A stretch of DNA of 64,000 nt from Ulota crispa (Eukaryota > Streptophyta > Bryopsida > Orthotrichales > Orthotrichaceae), in the NCBI GenBank assembly GCA_963920765.1, contig OY987245.1, positions 15,454,727 to 15,518,726 on the forward strand. Reading direction: 5' to 3'. A model generated the notes under the pieces. The model searched no databases, had not been told where the DNA came from, and saw only the letters and a program-made list of their open reading frames with translations. The translations under genes and the position numbers were made by a program. How positions within the stretch are numbered: position 1 is the stretch's first letter; each line of letters starts with the position of its first letter. Positions 50,556 through 60,240 of this stretch are shown piece by piece.

Positions 50556-51102
50556 TACAATACTCTCCCATAAATTTTTATCACTTTCCTTAGTAGTTCA
50601 AAGAATTTTGCATTGCACGGAGTATAATTAGTATTTGTTGATTTGAACCTTAGATGTTGGATTCTTATGCAATCCCAATCAAGCATACCAAATTTCAATT
50701 CTTCAAAACCAAAACCCTATTTTTGGTGGATTATTTTGTATTAAATTCATGATTTTACATGATAATTGATTAAAATACATTGGTGATGAACTTTTGAGAT
50801 GTGATTGCATGAATATGTAGGAAACATCCATGTGCACATCTTCTATGCTAAAAAGAACCCCCTTAAGTAACGAAAATTTGATCTACGAAGATTTCAATGA
50901 GACCTTTGATATGCCTAGATTTTGTAAAATGTATATTTTTATTTTTAACTAGATTTTCACCAAGGAAACATACCATCTTGTTAAAAGGTACAAACTTAGT
51001 CACAATGTAGGAATCAATTAGCAAATTTTGATTTTCTCAAAGAAGTATCTATTTTTGAACTACAAAGGAAAGTGACAAAACCTTATGGGAGGGTATTGTA
51101 CA
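50556..51102. mobile_element. Foldback element with TGTACAATAC ends
   Basis: TTGTACAATACTCTCCCATA at the left and its inverted counterpart ending CTTATGGGAGGGTATTGTAC at the right extend over about 50 bp, including a CACTTTCCTTAGTAGTTCAAA-like block. The interior (GGTGATGAAC, GGAAACATCCATGTGCACAT, ACCCCCTTAAGTAAC) is homologous to both arms of the neighbouring palindrome. Non-coding. Confidence 0.7.
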
Positions 51103-51975
51103 GTCAGGTCCATTAGTTGTACGAATTGCATTTTTGAGGTATTGGGATTTTTTAATGAAACATGGAGTGTAATTGATATGTTCTTGTCAGAAAAATTACC
51201 ATTGCATCCTTACGTAATTCCAATCAAGCATACCAAATATCAATTTCAGAAAAGAAAAACTTCATTTGTAGTGAAAGTTTAAAGCAAAACTTCATGGTTT
51301 TACATGGTATTTTATTAAAAACAATTGGTGATGAATTTTTGAGGTTTGATTTCATGAGTATGAAGGAAACATCCATATGCACATCTTCCATGCTAAAAAA
51401 TACCCCCTTAAGTAACAAAAATTTGATCAACAAAAGATTCAACAAAACTTGTGATAGGCCCAAATCTTGAATTTTTCTTTTATTTTATGAAAATCAAAAT
51501 TTGTTGTGTGAATCAAATATTGTGAGTAAATTTGTATCTTTGATCATGATATCTTGTTTACTTGATGAAAAGCTAGTTAAAAAATAAAAATATGTATTTT
51601 ACAAGATTTGGGCCTATCACAAGTTTCGTTGAATCTTTTGTTGATCAAATTTTTGTTACGTAAGGGGGTATTTTTTAGCATGGAAGATGTGCATATGGAT
51701 GTTTCCTTCATACCCATGAAATCAAACCTCAAAAATTCATCACCAATTGTTTTTAATAAAATACCATGTAAAACCATGAAATTTTGCTTTAAACTTTCAT
51801 CACAAATGAAGTTTTTCTTTTCTGAAATTGATATTTGGTATGCTTGATTGGGATTACGTAAGGATGCAATGGTAATTTTTCTAACAAGAATATACCAATT
51901 ACACTCCATGTTTCATTAAAAAATCCCAATGCCTCAAAAAGGCAGTTCGTAAGACAAATGGACCCAACAGTACGT
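51096..51975. repeat. Large palindrome (arms about 370 bp)
   Basis: The left arm (about 51096-51475) and right arm (about 51595-51975) are near-perfect reverse complements around a loop of about 120 bp. Shared phrases include GGGATTTTTTAATGAAACATG, GGAAACATCCATATGCACAT and AATTTTTGTTAC. The matching 79-codon frames at 51463-51224 and 51608-51847 are products of this palindrome, not genes. Confidence 0.9.
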
Positions 51976-52049
51976 TGATATTCTATTCATCACTATTTTG
52001 TTCATTTGATAATCCTTAACCCCCACTAGTTGGCAAAATTTTCATCAGA
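51976..52049. other. Short spacer between repeats
   Basis: Nothing recognised. Confidence 0.4.
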
Positions 52050-52295
52050 CAATGCTATTTTGTGTGCGTAAAATGGTGAGCCTATGGTGATGAGCTAAGA
52101 TTATGTGAGCGGGGACCAATTTTGAGCTCAAAATCAATACAAAAATTAAAAAGACGACAAGTTTTTCAAGAGACAAAATTGTAAAATGCAAAATTAGAGG
52201 GCCCTATGTACACAAATATTGGTAAAATTTAGTACTTTGACAAAAAACCTAAGCTCATGGCTCACTGATCTTAGCTCATGGTTTAGCATTCCCCA
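52050..52295 (-). mobile_element. Dispersed MITE-like element, copy 2 (inverted)
   Basis: The reverse complement follows the copy at 39923-40165: left end AATGCTATTTTGTGTGCG, right end TTTAGCATTCC, with AGAGGGCCCTATGTACAC and CAAAAAACCTAAGCTCA in between. Boundaries are approximate. Confidence 0.65.
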
Positions 52296-52970
52296 ATTTT
52301 CATCCACAAGTGCTAGAGTCCTAGACAAAAAGTCATAGTCCTTTTTTTATAATTTTTGTACACAATCAATACTTTACCAAGTCTAAAAATAATTACATAT
52401 TTAAAAGGCTTAGAAGAAGGAGCAAATTATGTTAAAGTTTGGCTTAAATCTAATTAGACAAAGTGTTTGAAAAAAATATATTTGAAAAAAACATCCAATT
52501 ATGATATAAATGAGTTTAGAATCACTCCAAGTTTGTCAACAATTTACCACCAATATATTCTCAATCTATTCTCAATGTACAGTAGGCTTGCTTGAGTTGA
52601 GGCAATTTCAAGTTCTAAAAGGCAATTAAAATCCACAAAGATGTTAATGATGTTGATAAGAGTTTATAAATATGACATACCTATAAGTGCAAAATTGCAT
52701 TTGCTATGGCTTAAAAGCTTGAAATAAGAATAATCTACTTTTTGAATTCTTATACATTTTGTCCCCCTTAGTATGCTTTACAAATATGTAATCATTGTGA
52801 ATATGATGAAAAATTGAATGTGCGGGAGGCATTTAAAAAGGATTATGACATTCTGACTGTCCAAGACTCTCCCAATTTAGAAAGATTTGATTGTATTAGA
52901 TGGTGGACAAATTGTGAAAGTGAACGACTCTCCATTAGTTGGTTGAATCCTATTATTTCACACTAATGAG

Positions 52971-53590
52971 TATAGGCACCTGTTGGACCAATGGGACCCG
53001 AAATGATTTCAAGCTCAATTAGGTAATTATGCAAAATACTTCCCTGCACAAAACTAATTCTTACTTTTTATCTGCGCACTCCAATATCAAACTTTATCCA
53101 AAACATTTGTTTTCGTTTACAAAACATTCCTTTGCAATAAAACATTTTTTGTTCTATACCCATTGAGCGTTTTACCCAAACAATAAAAGGAACGTCACTG
53201 TTCATTCTCACAATTTTTTTTAAATTTTTTTACCTTCACAACTTTTTTACCCATGTAGTAATTATTCATGCAATTTTTTTATATAGGCACTCGTCGGTCC
53301 AATGGGACGCAAAATAATTTCAAGCTCAATTACGCAAAACATTTTCCTTGCAATTTTTTTTACTTTTTATCCATATAATCCAATTTCAAACGCATGCCAG
53401 TAAAACATTGGTTTTTGTTTACAAAACATTCCCTTGCACTCAAATAATTTTTGTCTTATACCCAATTACCCACATAGTATTTTACCCGCACAATGAAAGG
53501 ATTGCTACTATTTTCTCGCGCGAAAATTATTATATATTTTTTGCCATGCAATTGTTTCACTCACACAATAATTATCCACATACTGTTTTT
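52971..53590 (+). repeat. Direct duplication with 311-bp period
   Basis: TATAGGCACCTGTTGGACC at 52971 and TATAGGCACTCGTCGGTCC at 53282 each start a block that continues with CAATGGGAC, TTTCAAGCTCAATTA and TTTACAAAACATTCC. Further TTTTACCCACACAATTTT-like motifs continue to about 53760. Non-coding; the 149-codon plus-strand frame at 53348-53797 is phenylalanine- and histidine-rich repeat translation. Confidence 0.8.
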
Positions 53591-54517
53591 ACATATTTTT
53601 GTTTTTTACCCAAACAATTTTTTTTATATTTTATTTACCCATGCATTTTTTTACACATACAATTTTTTACCCGTTCCTTTTTTTCTCACACAAGTTTTTA
53701 CTTACATAATTTTTTACGTATGCAAGGTTTTTATCCACACATGTTTATTTACACATGCGGTAAAATAATCATGGTAAAAGGATCGCCAGATGGGTAAATC
53801 ATATTCTGTTATTATATAGAGAAATGTAATTTTTCCTTGGATAATGTGAAATACACTATTTTAAGTAACCTCGGGTAGCTTTAGCATTATGGTGTCTTTC
53901 TTTTTAGATTCTTAATTGAGTATAATTGAGCATGATTGAATATGACTAAATTCCTAGGAGTGTTTGGAACAAATTGGAAGTAAAGCACATAGATGTGTAC
54001 CTTTTTAAGGCAAAGCAAATTATGGCCTAAGCAAGATTCTCAACATGAATTAGTTCAAAACCTAGCATAGAAATCGTGAAGCACCCAATGATTAAACAGG
54101 TCACATTGTTGAAAAGACAAAAGAAGCTCATACTTGTATTCGAAAAGAGTTGTATTTGAAGTCTTTAGTTTTTTGCAATTTGGATGCCTACACTCTTAGG
54201 AACCAAAATCAATTCAATCATTAAAGCCATGTTGAGTATTGTGATAAACAATGCTTTGTTATAATATTAACATTTCTTACCACAAGAATGTAACTTGTGA
54301 ATATGTACACGTCTCTTTTGTATCCTAATTTACATGCATGCAAACAATCATGGTTCTTAGAGGAAGTTGCTTGTTGATAGTTCAAATTACCTTATTCTCT
54401 ACTTAAACCAGATGCACAAGGTATCAGATTCAGTCTGAGTCATTAAGATTTTTTCCCTCGCAAATTTCTTCTTTTTAAAAGTTCCAAAATGTACTCTTTT
54501 TCCCAATTTAACGAATA

Positions 54518-54924
54518 AGGTAGAAGCACCTAAATGCGACACTTACCTCAGATGTGATAATTGGGAGGGTCTTCTGAGAATCTAATGGCATAGGATTGTT
54601 AGGAAATGGATACAGATGCAAGGAAAATTGTTTTTGGAATTTTTGAGATCATATGAATAAATTATGAATTGTTGAAGACAACTCCCTAGACTTACCTGTT
54701 GTAAACACTAGACTTGTGAAAAAGAGACCACAACAAGACCATGTCATGCGCATGTCACACTCAATCAAAAATTGCCACCTGCACAATTTCTATTCCTTTA
54801 TGTCAACTTGTGTGTCTGATTTGGGTGCATCCGTGTCTTGTTTAGGTGCAAATTTGTCTACTTTAGGTTTAATTTTAGATGTCGGAGAACGATTGGTGTT
54901 GCAATTGGGTGCTCCTACCTTATG
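54518..54924 (+). repeat. Left member of a 0.4-kb direct repeat pair
   Basis: It shares long blocks with 59822-60240 in the same orientation: ATAAATTATGAATTGTTGAA, TGATTTGGGTGCAT, TTTAATTTTAGAT. The pair lies about 5.3 kb apart and encloses the TIR gene and five TTAA elements. It could be LTR-like, a segmental duplication remnant, or two copies of a dispersed repeat. TG...CA ends were not found. Confidence 0.7.
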
Positions 54925-55017
54925 GTGTTCTCCATTCCTACAGTAACTAACTCCTTGCGATTTTGAGCTTCGGAATCTCGTCTTAGAAAATACTTGCACA
55001 GATTTTGGAAATTGTGT

Positions 55018-55373
55018 TTAACCCTTAAAGGACGGATGGATTACCGTGGCTTGCCCTGCTTGTAGCAATCTACAGTGTTTTACACATGGGCACCAGCAGG
55101 ATTATTTCAAAAAGTTGGAAAAGTCAACAGTGCATGGTGCCCTCATGAAAATTGCAAGAAGAGCAACTTGGGAGTTAACACCATGTTTCTGAATCTTAAG
55201 TTACAAAAAAAATGAATGCATTTCAAGAGGGAACTCTTTGTCTTCCAGAATGGACCATGTGTTTATGGTCACTTCTGAAAAAAATCAAATGAAAAACGAC
55301 ATTTTTCTGAATCACAGAATCTTATTTCAGAGCCGGAGGACGTTTTTCGTCCTCCTCAGCGTTTAGGGGTTAA
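55018..55373 (+). mobile_element. TTAA element (copy E), left of the TIR gene
   Basis: TTAA lies at 55018-55021 and 55370-55373. It begins CCCTTAAAGGACGGATGGAT and ends CAGCGTTTAGGGG with the GGAGGACG/CGTCCTCC stem. It is closely similar to copy A and to the inverted copy F at 58274-58641. Non-coding. Confidence 0.9.
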
Positions 55374-55893
55374 GAATCGCTTCCTATTGCGGAACAGAAG
55401 CTAAAACTCTGAAACCCTGGCTTGTTTCTTCATCTTCTCCTTCTTGCATTGCCAATGAAGGGCGGGCTGCTGCTGCTGCTGAATCGGCCTCTTCTTGTGC
55501 AGCTCTATTGAATACTCTAGGTTATGGTGACGCACACTACCTCATATCCATCTACTGCTACTTCAGATTAGATCTTAAGATTTGTAATCACAGGTGATGT
55601 GCTCAATAACTTACATCTAGGTTTGATAACAAATGCAAATTACAGAAAGTTGATCGAGAGAGCAACTTAGAATCGTCTGGTATCGGGAAGCCGTGAAATC
55701 AGTTCGAAAATTCTTGACATTCTAGTGCTTACAGAGCTCCAAGACTAGTGGAAAATGTGAGTTTACAGTCAAGCAGTGGCACTGATTTTCGGTATAGTTT
55801 TCTTGCACTGATTTTCGGTATAGTTTTCTTGCACTGATTTTCGGTAAAGTTTTCTTGCACTGATTTTCGGTAAAGTTTTCTTGCGTTGCAGCC
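55374..55893 (+). promoter_or_regulatory. Upstream and leader region of the TIR-TIR gene
   Basis: This 520-bp stretch runs from the end of TTAA copy E to the TIR start codon. It contains an 18-codon upstream reading frame from ATG at about 55457 (MKGGLLLLLNRP...), built on a CTG repeat. It ends with the 26-bp tandem repeat. An acceptor-like GCGTTGCAG directly before CCATGG leaves room for an upstream leader exon. Confidence 0.4.
55779..55882 (+). repeat. 26-bp tandem repeat, four copies, just before the TIR start codon
   Basis: The unit GCACTGATTTTCGGTATAGT plus TTTCTT starts at 55779, 55805, 55831 and 55857. The first two units have GGTATAG and the last two GGTAAAG. The array ends 11 bp before the ATG, so it lies in the 5' leader or at a leader splice site. 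Confidence 0.95.
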
Positions 55894-58064
55894 ATGGCGT
55901 CTGAAATTTACATCAGCCACATGCCAGAAGACAAGGGCCTGGCGTCCAAGATCGAAGCGCAATTGCACGACCACCAGTTCACGCGTGACCTGAACTCTCC
56001 AAACATCAAGATCGCCTTCTTCATCCTCAACTACGGCTACCTCTACGACACAACCGCAGAGAGCACTGTCACCGCCTTACTAAACCGCCCGGGCGTGTGG
56101 TGCATTCCTCTCTTCTACCATCTCGAGACTCACCATGTTGGCAACATGTGCAGAACCCCGCAAGCCAAGCCCTTCTGGCGTCGCTTGAAAGAACTCAACG
56201 GGGTGGAGTACAACCGAGGAGATGAAGCGCAGTTCGTGCAACAGATCGCCGACACTCTTCGTAGCGGCCCCCGCGGTGAGTACACCAATTCCTCTTGTTA
56301 CGGCGGAGCTTTTGCCAACGCAATACCACAATTGTGCTTCTCTGATAAAACTAAAGGGATTTAATTGTCCTAAAGTATGCTTTTATTTGAGTAATTTTGT
56401 TCAAAAGATTTTTCATTTGTAGATAACAGTCATACAGTTAATCGAACTTTTGGAAGATGTCAAGGGTGGTGTGCATTCTCAAAACTAGTAATCATAACAT
56501 TCTTGAACTTCATCTTGAGATATCTTATTTTATCTACAGAGATCTGTTTTTATCTGGCTCTTCATGTAAGATTTCTTTCATTCTCTTGTAGCCATTTTGA
56601 CTTTTTCATCATCTTTTCTGTTATTCTCTCCATCATTCTAATAAGTTCATGGAACATTACAAATGATTTCATTAAAAAGGATGGTCTTCTACCGAGCAAG
56701 TTCAACATGTAGGCACTGGACAAGAGTTTAAGGTGCCACATTTATGTCGTAACATCAAGCATCGACTGTAAAACTCACCTTTTTCCTTACCTACTTTTTT
56801 CTGAGTGGATGAATGCCTATTTGGGCTACTAGGAGTCATTTCCCTGGACCTGCCATAGGGCGGTTGAATACCAAGAATTTGTGAGAAGTGGAGGTAGGAT
56901 ATAGTGATACACACCATTCCTTGCGGTACAGAAATAGGGCGACCATTCTTCGTGAAAAATAAGCTCTAGTTTCGCTAATGCATCTCTATATTTAATTGAC
57001 TGGACTGCTGTTCTTGCATGGAGTGTTGCCACCCATGGATACAGTGCCTAGGACCCGCTCCCCACTAACTGCGTGGCTTGCAAACCTTTTACCACAAGTG
57101 GCATAGATTCGTCACAATGTAGCAACAAAGGTGTTGCACATTTCTCCAAGTGGTTCCCTTTTGTACCAAAGGAATTGTTTATATAGGTTGGCATTGAATT
57201 TTCCAGTTTAGGGATACGAAACATGGTGCCATTGGACAAATTGTCCGTTTGCCCCATACACCTAATTGAACTCTTGCCCATCCAATGTAGTCAACTCATA
57301 GTTGAATTCAAAAAATGGCAGAAAAAGATCACCTTGTACTTATAAACATGGTTGCCCAAGAAATTAGGACTTAGATTAAATCCATGTCATGTTGCCCAAG
57401 AAATTAGGACTTAGATTAAATCCATGTCATGTAGTAAAGATAAAAATCAATAATTCGATTCTTCCATTTATAGGTCAAAAACCCTAAATTGTGACATTGT
57501 TGTCCAAGCATGCCTGCCCGTGCTGGCCAAATCTTGCCCAAAGTAACGACAATGTGTGTGACGTGTGTTGCCTGAGTAGGTACCGGTACGGAATACGACG
57601 TGTTTCTGAGCCACGCGGGAGAGGTGAAGCCCTTCTGCGAGAAGCTGAAGGTGCAGCTGGAGCAGAGCGGAGTCTCAGCGTTTCTAGACAAGCACGACAT
57701 CACGGGAGGCCCGGGTGCTCTCCCGTTCTCGGAGGAGATTTGCGGGGCCATTGAGAGGAGCAAGGTGGTGGTGGCGGTGCTGAGCCACCACTTTGCCAGC
57801 AAGCACTGGCCCGTGCGGGAGATTGTGCAGGTTTGTAGGAGGGGCGGCGCTGCCAGGGCGCTGCCTGTGTTCTACCACGTCAGCAAGGTGCAGTGTGAGG
57901 AGATCGTGCATCACGCGCGCTCCGTGCAAGGCCGTGACGCGTTGGCTTGGCTGTTCTCGCAACCTGGGATTGAGCACTTCGGCCATCACGCCGGGGTGCA
58001 GCTCAGTGACGACCAGCTGCTTCAAAGCATCGTCCACACCGTTTCTTCCATGCTGGGGAGATGA
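55894..58064 (+). CDS. Tandem TIR-TIR domain protein, two exons
   Basis: Exon 55894-56275 and exon 57580-58064 join in phase (CGC G | GT ACC) to 288 residues. The N-terminal half (1-127) is a shortened TIR-like domain: EIYISHMPEDKGLASKIEAQL, then IAFFILN and WCIPLFYH. It lacks most of the usual loop after the second strand. The C-terminal half (133-288) is a clear TIR: YDVFLSHAGEVKPFCEKL, VSAFLDKHDI, AIERSKVVVAVLS and HWPVREIV. E208 sits where the NADase glutamate of plant TIRs and SARM1 lies (W-x3-E). There is no NB-ARC, LRR or membrane segment. TIR domains cleave NAD+ and act in plant immunity; that role is inferred. The coding DNA is markedly GC-richer than neighbouring genes. Starting at exon 2 alone would leave a single-TIR protein. 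Confidence 0.82.
57351..57430 (+). repeat. Perfect 40-bp tandem duplication in the TIR gene intron
   Basis: GTTGCCCAAGAAATTAGGAC begins an identical 40-base unit at 57351-57390 and 57391-57430. The absence of any difference suggests a recent event. It lies 150 bp before the exon 2 acceptor. Confidence 0.95.
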
Positions 58065-58273
58065 AATTGACTTCTTGAAAAAAAATTCAGTAAATTTTTC
58101 TTCAAAGACGACGGGAATTGGCATCTGACCTGAGTTGTTTCATATTTTTTTGGAGCTTTGTGGAGTTAGTTATGAAATTTTGAAGTTGATATGGCGGAAG
58201 GCTCTAAAATGGACCACCTCCTCAAATGTACATATTCTGTACATTGTTGAAGCATGTGAAAACATGTACAACT

Positions 58274-58641
58274 TTAACCCCTAAACGTCAAGAAGGATGA
58301 AAAACGTCCTCCGGCTTTTGAAATAAGATTCTGTGATTTAGAAAAAAGTCGTTTTTCATTTGATTTTTTTCAAAAGTGACCATAAACACATGGTCCATCA
58401 TGGAAGACAAAAAATCACCTTTTGAGGTGCATTCATTTTTTTTTGTAACCCAAATTGTGCTAAGGTTCAGAAACATGGTGTTAGCTCCCAAGCTGCCCTT
58501 CTTGCAATTTTCATGAGGGCATCATGCACTATTGACTTTTCCAACTTTTTGAAGCAATATTACTAGTGCCCATGTGCAAAACATTGTAGAATGCTATAGG
58601 CAGGGCAAGCCACGATGATCCATCCGTCCTTTATGGGTTAA
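58274..58641 (-). mobile_element. TTAA element (copy F, inverted), right of the TIR gene
   Basis: TTAA lies at 58274-58277 and 58638-58641. Reverse-oriented marker phrases are present: TGACCATAAACACATGGTCC and CGTCAAGAAGGATGAAAAACG. It is roughly 88 percent identical by eye to copy E. It begins 210 bp after the TIR stop codon. Confidence 0.9.
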
Positions 58642-58850
58642 TACATTTGGAAGGTGATTTATTTTAGAGCTTGAGTTGAATTAGAGCCCTCCTACCCTCG
58701 TGAGTTATGGAGCCATGCGTGGAACTGTGTAGGAAAACAATAGAACTCCAAATGATGTTTTTGCAAGTATATTGCAAGAAGCATGGGAAGTTTAGGGATT
58801 TGAGTTTGTTAATCACTGTGGCTTGTTTTGGTGCAATATAGTTGTTTGTC

Positions 58851-59078
58851 TTAACCCTTGAACGTCCCTAGGGCATAGTAGAAACGATGCCGTATAATTG
58901 GCATTTACTATCATCAAAAAGTGTTAATTTAGGATCTCAAATAGCTCACTAAGATTGCATGGACCTATATTCCAATTTCTTTGTTGATTTCGAATTTACC
59001 TAAGGGTGTGGATCCATTCTAAATACAAGAAAAATACCTTGTATTATATGGGTCATAGCTACAAGCTTAGACGTTTAA
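58851..59078. mobile_element. TTAA element, 230-240-bp subfamily (copy 2)
   Basis: It begins TTAACCCTTGAACGTCCC and shares its interior with 49653-49892. Its right end (GCTTAGACGTTTAA) runs directly into the next element, sharing the TTAA at 59075-59078, so the right terminus is altered. Confidence 0.75.
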
Positions 59079-59725
59079 CCCCTCAATGCCCCTGGTTTTT
59101 CTGAGTGCTTCAAAATCTGCTGTAGGATGAACAAAATGCCAACATTTTGATAAATTTTATCAATTTATTTGGAATAGTGACCGTACAAATTCAAGCAAGA
59201 CATGTTAGAGATTATATAGGAAAAGAAAACACAAAATCATCACTTATATATTAAAAGATTATAACATTTGATCATGAGAAGGTGTTCAAATCACTTTCAT
59301 AGTTTCAAGCCTTTCAATCCTCTTTTCACATCTCAATTTTAAAATAGAAGATACCAAAAAAGACAAAAATGTAAAGTACATGTATAACCCTGATCAATTT
59401 ATGGCTTCTCAAAATCTATTATATAGCATTTTAAATTGAGTTTTTAATGTGATTGTTTTTGCAAGTTCTAGTGTACTTGAGGCTCGTTTCCAAGAACTCT
59501 CAACTCTGGAAAGTGAAGATTTGCAATGGACACCCTTGCACAAAATCTTGAATTGACAAATCACAGTCATTCATTTTCAAAGTCAGATTTTTGGTACTAG
59601 GACAAAACTTCAATAAGAATAATTTAAAATAATAACTACTAAAAATAATCTCGAAGAAAAGTCAAGCATCTCAAAAAACAATGTAAAGGGGCGTTGTTTG
59701 AGCCCCTTGGGCCTTGAGGGGTTAA
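59075..59725. mobile_element. TTAA element, 650-bp type
   Basis: It begins TTAACCCCTCAATGCCCC and ends GGGCCTTGAGGGGTTAA (59722-59725). The ends are inverted repeats (CCCCTCAAxGCCC). The interior is AT-rich, without coding capacity, and unlike the other subfamilies. Confidence 0.8.
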
Positions 59726-59821
59726 GGGCGGTTAAGGTAATGTGGACTTCCATGCTGGCCTTGGAATTGGGAAACTATGAAACCACAAACAACACAAGTT
59801 TGCAATTAGATCCATGCTGAT

Positions 59822-60240
59822 AGGTATGTACACCCAAAAGTGACACTTACTTTAGATATGGTAATTGGAAGGGTCTGTTGAAAATCTAACGGCATTTGCC
59901 TGTTAGGAAATGAGTATAGGTTCATGAAAAATTGTTTTTGGAATTTTTTGAGATTGTATGAATAAATTATGAATTGTTGAAGGTGACTCCCTAGATTGAC
60001 CTATTGTGGACACTAGACTCCTGGAAAAGCGACAACAAAAAGACCATGTCATAACAACAAAAAGGTAATGTCACATTCAATCATAAACCGCCACCTACAC
60101 AATTTTTGTTTCCATATGTCAACTTGCATGTTTGATTTGGGTGCATGTGTGTCTTGTTTGGGTGCAAATGTGCTACTTTCAGGTTTAATTTTAGATCTCA
60201 CTAAACGGCTGCTGTTACTGAAGGGTGTACATACCTTACG
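59822..60240 (+). repeat. Right member of the 0.4-kb direct repeat pair
   Basis: It is the partner of 54518-54924 in the same orientation. It shares AATTGTTTTTGGAATTTTT, ACTCCCTAGA and GTGTCTTGTTT-GGTGCAAAT with it. Confidence 0.7.

Noticed and set aside
51224-51847. Two nearly identical 79-residue frames on opposite strands
   Set aside because: They come from the two arms of one palindrome; there is no gene-like context.
53348-53797. 149-residue frame rich in F, H, Y and T
   Set aside because: It translates the ACCCACACAATTTTT motif field and shows no domain; overlapping frames look the same.
57684-58124. 146-residue minus-strand frame opposite TIR exon 2
   Set aside because: Shadow of the GC-rich TIR exon on the other strand.
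54518-60240. LTR retrotransposon carrying the TIR gene
   Set aside because: The direct repeats lack seen TG...CA ends, target duplication, primer-binding site and gag/pol sequence.
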